A DNA stretch of 64,000 nucleotides from Geminicoccaceae bacterium (GCA_025999455.1 AP024683.1:441501-505500), one strand, 5' to 3'. Positions 18,644-30,380 are shown, numbered from the stretch's first letter. Notes: generated from the sequence alone by a model not told the origin. Made by a program: numbers and translations.

Positions 18644-19198
18644 ATGAAAACGATCCTGGATCGCCGCCTGTTCCTACGGACCGCCGCGCGAACCGCGGCC
18701 ACGGTCGCGACGATCGGCGGCTCGACGGTCGTCGCCGCCACCAACGGTGCCTGGGCGATGACGCTCTCGACGTTCGACGCCACGACCGCGCGGACGTTGC
18801 TCGTGATGACCCGGCATCTCTATCCCCACGACATGCTGGGTGACGTCTATTACGCGGAGGTCGTCGAAAGCCTGGACAACAAAGCCAAGGCCGATCCCGC
18901 GCTCGCCGCCCTGGTTCGGGAAGGTGTCGCGAGCCTCGATCGCGCGACGGGGGTGCCTTGGCTGCAGCTCTCGCCAGGCGGGCAGATCGAAGTCCTGAAG
19001 GCGATCGAGAAGACGCCGTTCTTCCAGACGGTGAGAGGTGAGACCGTCGTCGGGCTCTACAACAACAAACTCGTCTGGCACCATTTCGGCTACCAGGGAA
19101 GCTCGGCCGAGTTCGGAGGCTATCTGCACCGCGGCTTCCAGGACGCCGGGTGGACGATGGAGCCGGACGCCGAAGCGAGCCCGCCGCCGCCCGCCTGA
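18644..19198 (+). CDS. Tat-exported gluconate 2-dehydrogenase subunit 3-like protein
   Basis: 184 residues. The N-terminus has a twin-arginine signal (DRRLFLRTAART, then a moderately hydrophobic stretch ending near NGAWA at about 38), so it is exported folded. The mature part, with TARTLLVMTRHLYPHD and YNNKLVWHHFGYQGSSAEFGGYLHRGF, resembles the small subunit (subunit 3) of FAD-linked gluconate/sugar dehydrogenases. These small subunits carry the Tat signal for the GMC flavoprotein, which is exactly the next gene (41 bases downstream). The family is expected to work in the periplasm. No multiheme cytochrome c subunit follows, so the electron acceptor is unclear. Confidence 0.8.
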   Translation: MKTILDRRLFLRTAARTAATVATIGGSTVVAATNGAWAMTLSTFDATTARTLLVMTRHLYPHDMLGDVYYAEVVESLDNKAKADPALAALVREGVASLDRATGVPWLQLSPGGQIEVLKAIEKTPFFQTVRGETVVGLYNNKLVWHHFGYQGSSAEFGGYLHRGFQDAGWTMEPDAEASPPPPA

Positions 19199-19239
19199 AG
19201 TCGGGTCGGAACGCGAGCACGGTGAGGGAGGCGAAACAC

Positions 19240-20808
19240 ATGGCACGCTACGAACTCGGTGACGATTCCGTGGTCGTCGTGATCGGCAGCGGCGCGGGCG
19301 GTGGCACGCTCGCCAACGAGCTCTGCCAGAAGGGCGTCAAGGTCGTACTGCTGGAGGCCGGGAAGCGACTCTCACCGGAAGAGTTCGTCAACGACGAATG
19401 GGCCGCATTCCTGCAGACCGCCTGGCTCGACAAACGGACAACGAGCGGCAGTTGGCGGATCGCTCGGGATTTCCCGAACTTGCCGGCCTGGATCTGCAAG
19501 ACGGTCGGCGGTTCGACCGTGCACTGGGCCGGTGCCTCTCTGCGGTTCCAAGAACACGAGTTCAAGACCCGCACGGTCTACGGCGAAATCGCCGGTGCGA
19601 ACCTGCTCGACTGGCCGATCGGCCTTTCCGATCTCGAACCCTACTACGCCAGGGCCGAAGCGAAGATGGGTGTCACCCGGACCAACGACATTCCGGGGCT
19701 GCCCGGCAACAACAACTTCAAGGTCATGTACACGGGCGCCAAGCGGCTCGGCTACAAGATCGTCCACACGGGGCGGATGGCGATCAACAGCCGACCGCGC
19801 GACGGCCGTTCACACTGCCTGCAGATCGGCTTCTGCTTCCAAGGCTGCAAATCGGCGGCGAAATGGTCGACCCTCTATACCGAGATCCCGGCCGCCGAGG
19901 CGACCGGCCGGCTCGATCTGCGCAGCGAATGTCAAGCCTTGCAGATCCAGCACGATGCGGCCGGCAAGATCACCGGCGTGCTCTACGCCGACAAGGACGG
20001 TGTCCAGCACGTCCAAAAGGCGCGGGCCGTCTGTGTCGCCTGCAATTCGATCGAAAGCCCGCGGCTCCTGCTGAACTCGGCCACGAGCAAATATCCGGAC
20101 GGCCTCGCGAACTCCTCGGGCCAGGTGGGTCGCAACTACATGCGGCACACCACGGGCTCGGTCTACGCGACGTTCGACCGACCGGTCCACATGTTCCGCG
20201 GCACGACGATGGCCGGCATCATCCAGGACGAAGCCGGCCATCGGCCCGAACGTGGTTTCGCCGGTGGCTACGAGCTCGAGACGCTGTCGCTCGGCCTGCC
20301 GTTCATGGCCGCCTTCCTCGACCCGGGCGCTTGGGGTCGGGAATTCACCCGCAAGCTCGAGGGTTACGCCCACATGGCGGGCATGTGGATCGTCGGCGAG
20401 GACATGCCACAGGAACGCAATCGGGTGACCCTCCATCCGACGGAGAAGGACCGCTTCGGCTTGCCGGTCCCCAACGTCCACTTCGACGACCATCCGAACG
20501 ACATCGCCATGCGGGCGCACGCCTATCGCCAGGGTGCCGCCGTCTATCTCGTCGCGGGCGCACGCGAGATCCACGAGGTGCCGCCTTACCCGAGCACCCA
20601 CAATCTCGGCACCAACCGGATGAGCGCGCGGCCGCGGGACGGGGTGTGCAACAGCTTCGGGCAGACCTGGGACCACCCGAACCTGTTCATCTCCGACGGC
20701 AGCCAGTTCACGACCGGTGCGGCCGAGAACCCGACGCTCACGATCGTGGCGCTCGCGATCCGTCAGGCCGAGTATCTGGCGGACCAGATGGCCAAGAACA
20801 CGATCTGA
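19240..20808 (+). CDS. GMC-family FAD oxidoreductase (sugar/alcohol dehydrogenase catalytic subunit)
   Basis: 522 residues. FAD fold VVVIGSGAGGGTLANELCQKG near 12-32, then AWICKTVGGSTVHWAGASLR (FAD-contacting region, about 85-104), CFQGCKSAAKWSTLYTEIP near 197, and the C-terminal GMC region HNLGTNRMSARPRDGV through GSQFTTGAAENPTLTIVALA (about 455-510). It lacks its own signal peptide and would be carried by the Tat signal of the upstream partner. ATG lies behind GGTGAGGGAGG. Likely a membrane-facing dehydrogenase for a sugar, sugar acid or alcohol; the substrate cannot be told. A glycine riboswitch begins about 110 bases after its stop. Confidence 0.87.
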   Translation: MARYELGDDSVVVVIGSGAGGGTLANELCQKGVKVVLLEAGKRLSPEEFVNDEWAAFLQTAWLDKRTTSGSWRIARDFPNLPAWICKTVGGSTVHWAGASLRFQEHEFKTRTVYGEIAGANLLDWPIGLSDLEPYYARAEAKMGVTRTNDIPGLPGNNNFKVMYTGAKRLGYKIVHTGRMAINSRPRDGRSHCLQIGFCFQGCKSAAKWSTLYTEIPAAEATGRLDLRSECQALQIQHDAAGKITGVLYADKDGVQHVQKARAVCVACNSIESPRLLLNSATSKYPDGLANSSGQVGRNYMRHTTGSVYATFDRPVHMFRGTTMAGIIQDEAGHRPERGFAGGYELETLSLGLPFMAAFLDPGAWGREFTRKLEGYAHMAGMWIVGEDMPQERNRVTLHPTEKDRFGLPVPNVHFDDHPNDIAMRAHAYRQGAAVYLVAGAREIHEVPPYPSTHNLGTNRMSARPRDGVCNSFGQTWDHPNLFISDGSQFTTGAAENPTLTIVALAIRQAEYLADQMAKNTI

Positions 20809-20866
20809 AGAGGTTCGGCCGGGGCCCGATCGGTCGAACGCGCGCGCGAGGGTGGTGGGGCCGGGC

Positions 20867-20894
20867 TTGACCCGGGGAACGGCTGCTCTACCCT
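20867..20894 (+). promoter_or_regulatory. Promoter of the glycine-cleavage operon
   Basis: TTGACC (20867-20872), a 16-base spacer and TACCCT (20889-20894) lie just upstream of the riboswitch. This places the start of transcription near 20901, about 15 bases before the first aptamer, which supports both elements. Confidence 0.5.
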
Positions 20895-20916
20895 CCGCTT
20901 CGGCCGTGGATCGTGC

Positions 20917-21108
20917 GTGGGAGAGTCCGCGCCGGGGGTGACCCCGAGCCGCGCGGCGCCGAAGGAGCAACCGCCCCGGAAACTCTCAGGCCGAAGGACC
21001 GCGCACGAGTTGGCCCTCTGGAGAGCGGGTGCGGACGCACCCCACCGAAGGGGACATCGTCGGTCGGCACGGTCCGGCGGTGGAATCTCTCAGGTCGTGG
21101 ACAGAGGG
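20917..21108 (+). promoter_or_regulatory. Tandem glycine riboswitch (two aptamers) controlling gcvTHP
   Basis: Two glycine aptamers are visible in series. Aptamer 1 (about 20917-21003) opens with GGGAGAG, has the core GCCGAAGGAGCAA, and closes with GGAAACTCTCAGGCCGAAGGACC. Aptamer 2 (about 21015-21108) opens with CTCTGGAGAGCGGG, has CACCGAAGGGGACA, and closes with GGAATCTCTCAGGTC then GGACAGAGGGG. These are the conserved P1 strands and GAAGG/CTCTCAGG blocks of the class. A linker of about 11 bases joins them. A 7-bp hairpin (CGCGACC at 21118-21124 with GGTCGCG at 21129-21135) lacks a T-run and precedes the GGAGGT of gcvT, so control is more likely at translation than by termination. Known switches of this type turn glycine catabolism on when glycine is plentiful. 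Confidence 0.93.
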
Positions 21109-21163
21109 GGCGAGCGACGCGACCGCGAGGTCGCGCCGTTCGACCATCTGGAGGTCACGACCG

Positions 21164-22258
21164 GTGAGCGAGCTTCGACGCACGCCCCTCTTCGATCTGC
21201 ATCGTGAGCTCGGCGCGAAGCTCGTCCCGTTCGCGGGCTGGGAGATGCCGTTGCACTACGCCGACGGCATCCTCGCCGAACATCGCTGGTGCCGCGAGAA
21301 GGCGGCCCTCTTCGACGTCTCGCACATGGGCCAGATCGTGGTCCGAGGTGCCGATGCCGCCGCGGCGCTCGAGCGGCTCGTGCCCGGCGACATCCGCGCT
21401 CTCGCCCCGGGCCGCGCCCGCTACACCCTCTTCACCGACGAAGAAGGGGGCATTCTCGACGATCTGATCGTCACGAACGCGGGCGATCATCTGACGCTGG
21501 TCGTGAACGCCGCCTGCAAGGCCGCGGACCTCGCGCATCTGACGACCCATCTCGAGCCCGCCTGCCGGGTCGAGCCGCTCGAGGATCGGGCGCTCTTGGC
21601 GCTCCAGGGTCCGGCGGCGGCGACCGTCCTCGCCCGCCTCGCGCCGGACTGTCTCGCCCTCCGCTTCATGCAATCGGCGGAGCTCCGGCTTTCGGGCCTC
21701 GCCTGTCGGGTGTCGCGGACCGGCTACACGGGTGAAGACGGGTTCGAGATCTCGGTACCGGCCGAGCACGCGGCGAAGCTCGCGCGCACGCTGCTCGCGG
21801 CCGAAGAAGTCCGCCCGGCCGGGCTCGGCGCGCGCGATTCGCTCCGGCTCGAGGCGGGTCTCTGTCTCTACGGCCACGACATCGATCGGACGACCTCGCC
21901 CGTCGAGGCGGGGCTCGCTTGGACGGTCGGCAAACGCCGGCGCGAGGAGGGCGGCTTCCCCGGCGCCACGCGGATCCTGCGCGAGCTACACGAGGGGCCG
22001 GCCCGCCGGCTCGTCGGGCTCCGGCCCGAGGGCCGGGCACCCGCCCGTGAAGGAACCGAGATCGTAACGGACGGAGCGGTCGTGGGCCGCGTCACGAGCG
22101 GCGGCTTCGGCCCGACCGTCGGGGGCCCGATCGCCATGGGCTACGTGGCGGCAGCGCACGCCGCGCCCGGCACGTCCCTCCATCTCAGGATCCGTGGCCG
22201 CGACGAGCCGGCCCGGGTCGTGCCGCTGCCCTTCGTTCCCCACCGCTACGTGCGCTGA
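21164..22258 (+). CDS. gcvT: Glycine cleavage system T protein (aminomethyltransferase)
   Basis: 364 residues. It transfers the methylene group of lipoyl-bound aminomethyl to tetrahydrofolate and releases ammonia. The N-terminus RRTPLFDLHRELGAKLVPFAGWEMPLHY and the folate-site region FDVSHMGQ (about 53-60) are typical. Further on are GYTGEDGFEISVP (about 188-200) with the catalytic Asp region RDSLRLEAGLCLYGHD, and the C-terminal VGRVTSGGFGPTVGG. GTG start lies 8 bases after GGAGGT. First gene of gcvTHP behind the glycine riboswitch. Confidence 0.95.
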   Translation: MSELRRTPLFDLHRELGAKLVPFAGWEMPLHYADGILAEHRWCREKAALFDVSHMGQIVVRGADAAAALERLVPGDIRALAPGRARYTLFTDEEGGILDDLIVTNAGDHLTLVVNAACKAADLAHLTTHLEPACRVEPLEDRALLALQGPAAATVLARLAPDCLALRFMQSAELRLSGLACRVSRTGYTGEDGFEISVPAEHAAKLARTLLAAEEVRPAGLGARDSLRLEAGLCLYGHDIDRTTSPVEAGLAWTVGKRRREEGGFPGATRILRELHEGPARRLVGLRPEGRAPAREGTEIVTDGAVVGRVTSGGFGPTVGGPIAMGYVAAAHAAPGTSLHLRIRGRDEPARVVPLPFVPHRYVR

Positions 22259-22288
22259 GGTCCGCACCGAGCCGCGCCGGAGGTAGCC

Positions 22289-22663
22289 GTGACGACCTAC
22301 TACACGAAAGACCATGAATGGATCCGGGTCCGAGGATCGATCGGGCAGGTCGGCGTGTCGGAGCACGCCCAAGAACAGCTCGGCGACGTGGTCTACGTGG
22401 AGCTGCCGGAGGTCGGGCGGACCGTGAAGGCCGGCGAGCAGGTCGCGATCGTCGAGAGCGTCAAAGCCGCCTCCGAAGTGTACAGCCCGGTCTCGGGCAA
22501 GGTCGTGGCGGCCAACCGCACGCTCGCCGACAATCCGGCGCTCGTCAACGAAGATGCGGAAGGTGCCGCCTGGTTCTTCGAAATCGAGCTCGCCGATCCG
22601 GGCGAGCTCGCGAACCTCATGACCGCCGAAGCCTATCGCGACTACCTCGACTCACTTTCTTGA
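22289..22663 (+). CDS. gcvH: Glycine cleavage system H protein
   Basis: 124 residues, GTG start behind CGGAGGT. It opens [13 protein letters not shown], and the lipoylated lysine is Lys59 in [19 protein letters not shown]. It shuttles the aminomethyl intermediate between the P, T and L proteins. The sequence is complete with the usual C-terminal [11 protein letters not shown]. It lies 30 bases after gcvT and 20 before gcvP, in one operon. Confidence 0.96.
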   Translation: MTTYYTKDHEWIRVRGSIGQVGVSEHAQEQLGDVVYVELPEVGRTVKAGEQVAIVESVKAASEVYSPVSGKVVAANRTLADNPALVNEDAEGAAWFFEIELADPGELANLMTAEAYRDYLDSLS

Positions 22664-22683
22664 GCCGGACCGGACCTGCGCCC

Positions 22684-25578
<2,895 letters not shown>

Positions 25579-25786
25579 TACCGTCGGGCCACACCAGCCG
25601 GTGCGCACGCGGATACGAAAGGGTGCCTCCCCGCTCGTGAGGTTCCGGCGAAACCGGCTCGTGCTTGCCGCCTAGCCGTTAACCGAATCGCAAGAACCGG
25701 CGTGTCAAAACGCGGTCGCCCCGCGTGCGTGGCGTCGTCCTCCAGGGCTTCGCCGGAGCACGCTCGACGATCGATGGAGACGCGCC

Positions 25787-28700
25787 GTGACCGTGTACGT
25801 TTTCGGCAATTCCGGTGTGACCGCGACGCTCGCCAACGTGTCGACCATCACGAGCGGGTCCGGCGACGACGCAATCACGATCACGGCGCCGATGACCGGC
25901 GCCCGAATCGATCTCGGCGCCGGCAACGACAGTGTGATCATCCAAGGTGGCGGGACCGTCACGCTCACCAACGTCGAGACCGTTGTCGGCGGCACCGGCA
26001 ACGACGTCGTCACCCTCGGCAGCACCGTCCAGAACGTCACCATCGATCTCGGCGGCGGCAACGACCGGCTCACCCTCGCGAGCACGGGGAACACCCTCAC
26101 GGCAACGAACATCGAGACCGTCGTTGGCGGCACGGGCGCCGACGTCGTCACGCTCTCGACCGCCGTGTCGGGCGGCCGGATCGATCTGGCCGGCGGCAGC
26201 GACCGCCTCACCCTGCTGGCCGGCGGCACGCTCACGGTCAGCAACGCCGAGACCGTCACCGGTGGCACCGGCAGCGACCTCGTCACCCTCGCCACCACCT
26301 ACTCCGGCGCGGCGATCGACCTCGACGCCGGCGCCGACCGCCTCACCCTCCTCGCCGGCGGCACCCTCACGGTCAGCAACGCCGAGACCGTCGCCGGTGG
26401 CACCGGCAAGGACGTCGTCACCCTGGGGTCGGCGATCACCGGCGGCACCATCGACCTCGGCGCCAACGGCGACAGCCTCACGCTCGCCAGCGGCGGCACC
26501 AACACCCTCACCGTCCGCAACGTCGAGACCTTGACCGGCGGCAGCAGCGCCGATCTCGTCACCCTGGGCTCGGCGATCACCGGCGGCACCATCGATCTCG
26601 GCGGTGGTGACGACAGCCTCACCCTCCTCGCCGGCGGCACCGTCACGGTCACCAACGTCGAGACCGTGACGGGTGGTAGCGGCAGCGACGTCGTCACCCT
26701 CGGCACCTCGCTTTCCACCGGCACCATCGACCTCAAGGCCGGTGCCGACCGCCTGGTGCTGGCCGCCGGCGGCAACACGCTCACCGTCGCCAACGTCGAG
26801 ACCTTGACCGCCGGGGCCGGCGCCGACGTCGTCACGCTCTCGACCGCCGTGTCGGGCGGCCGGATCGATCTGGCCGGTGGCAGCGACCGCCTCACCCTGC
26901 TGGCCGGCGGCACCCTCACGGTCAGCAACGCCGAGACCGTGACCGGTGGCACCGGCAACGACGTCGTCACCCTCGCCACCACCTACACCGGCGCGGCGAT
27001 CGACCTCGACGCCGGCGCCGACCGCCTCACCCTCCTCGCCGGCGGCACCCTCACGGTCAGCAACGCCGAGACCGTCGCCGGTGGCACCGGCAAGGACGTC
27101 GTCACCCTGGGGTCGGCGATCACCGGCGGCACCATCGACCTCGGCGCCAACGGCGACAGCCTCACGCTCGCCAGCGGCGGCACCAACACCCTCACCGTCC
27201 GCAACGTCGAGACCTTGACCGGCGGCAGCAGCGCCGATCTCGTCACCCTGGGCTCGGCGATCACCGGCGGCACCATCGATCTCGGCGGTGGTGACGACAG
27301 CCTCACCCTCCTCGCCGGCGGCACCGTCACGGTCACCAACGTCGAGACCGTGACGGGTGGTAGCGGCAGCGACGTCGTCACCCTCGGCACCTCGCTTTCC
27401 ACCGGCACCATCGACCTCAAGGCCGGTGCCGACCGCCTGGTGCTGGCCGCCGGCGGCAACACGCTCACCGTCGCCAACGTCGAGACCTTGACCGCCGGGG
27501 CCGGCGCCGACGTCGTCACGCTCTCGACCGCCGTGTCGGGCGGCCGGATCGATCTGGCCGGTGGCAGCGACCGCCTCACCCTGCTGGCCGGCGGCACCCT
27601 CACAGTCAGCAACGCCGAGACCATGACCGGTGGCACCGGCAACGACGTCGTCACCCTCGCCACCACCTACACCGGCGCGGCGATCGACTTCGACGCCGGC
27701 AGCGATCGCCTCACGCTCCTCGCCGGCGGCACCCTCACGGTCAGCAACGCCGAGACCGTCGCCGGTGGCACCGGCAAGGACGTCGTCACCCTGGGGTCGG
27801 CGATCACCGGCGGCACCATCGACCTCGGCGCCAACGGCGACAGCCTCACGCTCGCCAGCGGCGGCACCAACACCCTCACCGTCCGCAACGTCGAGACCTT
27901 GACCGGCGGCAGCAGCGCCGATCTCGTCACCCTGGGCTCGGCGATCACCGGCGGCACCATCGATCTCGGCGGTGGTGACGACAGCCTCACCCTCCTCGCC
28001 GGCGGCACCGTCACGGTCACCAACGTCGAGACCGTGACGGGTGGTAGCGGCAGCGACGTCGTCACCCTCGGCACCTCGCTTTCCACCGGCACCATCGACC
28101 TCAAGGCCGGTGCCGACCGCCTGGTGCTGGCCGCCGGCGGCAACACGCTCACCGTCGCCAACGTCGAGACCTTGACCGCCGGGGCCGGCGCCGACGTCGT
28201 CACGCTCTCGACCGCCGTGTCGGGCGGCCGGATCGATCTGGCCGGTGGCAGCGACCGCCTCACCCTGCTGGCCGGCGGCACCCTCACAGTCAGCAACGCC
28301 GAGACCATGACCGGTGGCACCGGCAACGACGTCGTCACCCTCGCCACCACCTACACCGGCGCGGCGATCGACTTCGACGCCGGCAGCGATCGCCTCACGC
28401 TCCTGGCCGGCGGCACCCTCACGGTCAGCAACGCCGAGACCGTCGCCGGTGGTACCGGCAAGGACGTCGTCACCCTGGGCTCGGCGATCACCGGCGGCAC
28501 GATCGATCTCGGCGCCAACGGCGACGGCCTGACGCTCGCCAGCGTCGCCGCCAACACCCTCACCGTCCGCAACGTCGAGACCTTGACCGGCGGCACCGGG
28601 GCGGACGTCGTGACCCTCGGTGCCGCGCTCACCGGGGCGGTGATCGACCTGGCCGGTGGCGCCGACAGCCTGACCCTCGCCGCCGGCGGCACCGTCACCG

Positions 28701-29830
28701 CCACCAACGTCGAGGCCGTCACCGGCGGTTCCGGCAGCGACGTCGTCACCCTCGGCACCGCGCTCACCGCCGGCACCATCGACCTCAAGGCCGGCGCCGA
28801 CCGCCTGGTGCTGGCCGCCGGTGGCAACACGCTCACCGTCGCCAACGTCGAGACCTTGACCGCCGGGGCCGGCGCCGACGTGGTCTCGCTCTCGACCGCC
28901 GTGTCGGGCGGCCGGATCGATCTGGCCGGTGGCAGCGACCGCCTCACCCTGCTGGCCGGCGGCACCCTCACGGTCAGCAACGCCGAGACCGTGACCGGTG
29001 GCACCGGCAACGACGTCGTCACCCTCGCCACCACCTACACCGGCGCGGCGATCGACTTCGACGCCGGCAGCGATCGCCTCACGCTCCTGGCCGGCGGCAC
29101 CCTCACGGTCAGCAACGCCGAGACCATCATCGGCAGAACCGCATCCGACATCGTCACGCTCGGCGCCGCGCTGACCGGCGGGCTCGTCGACCTGGGCGGT
29201 GGCAGCGACAGCCTGACTCTCGCCTCCGGCGGCGGGACCCTGACGGTCGCCAACGTCGAGACCCTCGTCGGGGGCGCCGGGGCGGACGTGGTGACGCTGG
29301 GTACGAAAATCACCGGCGGCACGATCGATCTGGCTGGTGGCGACGATGTGCTGACCCTCGCCACCGGCGGCACCGTCACGGCGACCAATATCGAAACCGT
29401 CGTCGGGAGCTCGGGCGTCGACGTCATCGTGATCACCGGCAGCACGGGTCGTGTCGTGGATCTGGGCGGCGGCGCCGACCGGTTCATCGGTGGAACGGGC
29501 TCCGATACCGTCACGGGGGGTGCGGGCGCCGATCTCTTCACTTTCACCGCGATCGCCCAATCACCCACGGGAACGGGCCGGGACGTGATCACCGACTTCA
29601 CCCCCGGTACCGACAAGCTCGTGTTCCAGGGTCTGCTGTCGGGTTCATTCACCTATGTCGGCGCCCACACCAACGCCTTCGCCGGCGGCGGCAACTCGTC
29701 CGCCCGGTTCAACGACGGCACGAAGGTCCTCGAGGTCGACACGAACGGGGACAGCATCGCCGACATGGAAGTGACGCTTACCGGCGTGAACGGCTCCGGG
29801 CTGAGCGCACCCAACTTCCAGTGGAATTGA
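25787..29830 (+). CDS. Large repetitive RTX-like beta-roll protein, putative secreted or surface protein
   Basis: 1347 residues, GTG start behind GGAGA. No N-terminal signal peptide. The body is a chain of about 45-residue modules of the form VVTLxxxxxGGxIDLxGGxDxLTLxAGGTxTVxNxETxxGGxGxD. Each holds two RTX-like Gly/Asp turns (for example GGGDDSLTL and GGSGSDVVTL) between short beta-strands, predicting a calcium-binding beta-roll or solenoid. Five modules make a 228-residue super-repeat present about 4.4 times. The C-terminus (about 1225-1347) switches to classic RTX sequence, GGTGSDTVTGGAGADLFTF then DVITDFTPGTDKLVF, and ends SAPNFQWN, which fits a C-terminal type I secretion signal. No ABC/HlyD exporter is in the window. 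It is very rich in Thr and Ser-poor. Next downstream are DUF6165 and TPR glycosyltransferase genes. Confidence 0.85.
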   Translation: MTVYVFGNSGVTATLANVSTITSGSGDDAITITAPMTGARIDLGAGNDSVIIQGGGTVTLTNVETVVGGTGNDVVTLGSTVQNVTIDLGGGNDRLTLASTGNTLTATNIETVVGGTGADVVTLSTAVSGGRIDLAGGSDRLTLLAGGTLTVSNAETVTGGTGSDLVTLATTYSGAAIDLDAGADRLTLLAGGTLTVSNAETVAGGTGKDVVTLGSAITGGTIDLGANGDSLTLASGGTNTLTVRNVETLTGGSSADLVTLGSAITGGTIDLGGGDDSLTLLAGGTVTVTNVETVTGGSGSDVVTLGTSLSTGTIDLKAGADRLVLAAGGNTLTVANVETLTAGAGADVVTLSTAVSGGRIDLAGGSDRLTLLAGGTLTVSNAETVTGGTGNDVVTLATTYTGAAIDLDAGADRLTLLAGGTLTVSNAETVAGGTGKDVVTLGSAITGGTIDLGANGDSLTLASGGTNTLTVRNVETLTGGSSADLVTLGSAITGGTIDLGGGDDSLTLLAGGTVTVTNVETVTGGSGSDVVTLGTSLSTGTIDLKAGADRLVLAAGGNTLTVANVETLTAGAGADVVTLSTAVSGGRIDLAGGSDRLTLLAGGTLTVSNAETMTGGTGNDVVTLATTYTGAAIDFDAGSDRLTLLAGGTLTVSNAETVAGGTGKDVVTLGSAITGGTIDLGANGDSLTLASGGTNTLTVRNVETLTGGSSADLVTLGSAITGGTIDLGGGDDSLTLLAGGTVTVTNVETVTGGSGSDVVTLGTSLSTGTIDLKAGADRLVLAAGGNTLTVANVETLTAGAGADVVTLSTAVSGGRIDLAGGSDRLTLLAGGTLTVSNAETMTGGTGNDVVTLATTYTGAAIDFDAGSDRLTLLAGGTLTVSNAETVAGGTGKDVVTLGSAITGGTIDLGANGDGLTLASVAANTLTVRNVETLTGGTGADVVTLGAALTGAVIDLAGGADSLTLAAGGTVTATNVEAVTGGSGSDVVTLGTALTAGTIDLKAGADRLVLAAGGNTLTVANVETLTAGAGADVVSLSTAVSGGRIDLAGGSDRLTLLAGGTLTVSNAETVTGGTGNDVVTLATTYTGAAIDFDAGSDRLTLLAGGTLTVSNAETIIGRTASDIVTLGAALTGGLVDLGGGSDSLTLASGGGTLTVANVETLVGGAGADVVTLGTKITGGTIDLAGGDDVLTLATGGTVTATNIETVVGSSGVDVIVITGSTGRVVDLGGGADRFIGGTGSDTVTGGAGADLFTFTAIAQSPTGTGRDVITDFTPGTDKLVFQGLLSGSFTYVGAHTNAFAGGGNSSARFNDGTKVLEVDTNGDSIADMEVTLTGVNGSGLSAPNFQWN
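26138..29130 (+). repeat. 684-bp tandem repeats within the beta-roll gene (about 4.4 copies)
   Basis: Identical stretches recur at exactly 684-base spacing (for example GCCGACGTCGTCACGCTCTC at 26138 and 26822). Full periods can be set at 26299-26982, 26983-27666, 27667-28350 and 28351-29034. The second and third periods are almost identical; the first differs by a few codons and the fourth has a diverged middle (28540-28800). Each period encodes five beta-roll modules of 47, 45, 46, 45 and 45 residues. Near-identity at silent positions shows recent duplication or gene conversion rather than old protein-level repetition. Confidence 0.95.
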
Positions 29831-29832
29831 CC

Positions 29833-29883
29833 TCCGTTATATAAACGGACGCGGGCGCCGACGGCCAAAAGCCGTCGGCGCCC
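29833..29883 (+). terminator. Strong hairpins after the beta-roll gene, no T-tract
   Basis: A 6-bp stem TCCGTT/AACGGA (29833-29849, AT-rich loop ATATA) is followed by a perfect 13-bp GC stem (29853-29865 pairs with 29871-29883, loop CAAAA). No T-run follows, so it is not a canonical intrinsic terminator. It may stabilise the 3' end, act with Rho, or reduce read-through into the DUF6165 gene 26 bases further on. Confidence 0.55.
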
Positions 29884-29908
29884 CTCCGGCCGCAACAGGG
29901 GATGGCGC

Positions 29909-30289
29909 ATGATCGAGATTCCGGTGTCGCCGGGTGAGCTCCTCGACAAGATCTCGATCCTCGAAATCAAGCTCCGCAGGATCGGCGATCCTGAACGCCG
30001 CGTCTTCGTGAAACGCGAACTGGATCTCCTGCGCGAGCGATGGAAGCGAGCCGGCCTCGGCCACGGGTTGGAAACCTTGCTCGACGAACTTCGCGGGATC
30101 AACGAACGGCTTTGGGACGTCGAAGACGCCATCCGCGAATGCGAACACCGCCAGCTCTTCGACGAACGGTTCATAACCTTGGCACGATCCGTCTATCGCA
30201 CCAACGACGAGCGAGCCGCGCTCAAAAAACTCATCAACGAAAAAGTCGGCTCTCCGATACGTGAAGTGAAATCCTATCGAGGTGGATGA
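29909..30289 (+). CDS. DUF6165 family protein
   Basis: 126 residues. IEIPVSPGELLDKISILEIKLRRIGD opens the family, and the C-terminal VYRTNDERAALKKLINEKVGSPIREVKSY closes it; in between is a long, mostly helical, highly charged stretch (ELDLLRERWKRAG, INERLWDVEDAIRECE) that could form a coiled coil. Function unknown; from memory, members often sit beside TPR-containing glycosyltransferase genes, and that is the case here: the giant TPR-glycosyltransferase gene starts 91 bases downstream. ATG follows AGGGGATGGCGC. Soluble, no signal peptide. Confidence 0.85.
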   Translation: MIEIPVSPGELLDKISILEIKLRRIGDPERRVFVKRELDLLRERWKRAGLGHGLETLLDELRGINERLWDVEDAIRECEHRQLFDERFITLARSVYRTNDERAALKKLINEKVGSPIREVKSYRGG

Positions 30290-30380
30290 GCCGCTCCGTG
30301 GTCGAAAACGACGTGGCCGGTGATGTTTCGCGCGCCACCTCGTCGGCCGGCGAGCGCCCCAGATCACCCGCTCTCGGTTC

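Noticed and set aside
21118-21135. Intrinsic terminator as expression platform of the glycine riboswitch
   Set aside because: The 7-bp stem has no T-run after it and is followed closely by the ribosome-binding site, so it does not meet terminator criteria.
26138-29130. CRISPR-like regular repetition
   Set aside because: The units are 684 bases with no short repeat/unique spacer structure, and they keep one continuous reading frame. They are protein-coding repeats.
25679-29560. A 1293-codon open frame on the minus strand opposite the beta-roll gene
   Set aside because: It mirrors the 684-bp repeats of the plus-strand gene, giving Asp/Gly/Ala-rich sequence with no family pattern. Long antisense frames are expected in GC-rich repetitive DNA. 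The plus frame has the RTX motifs and the C-terminal domain.
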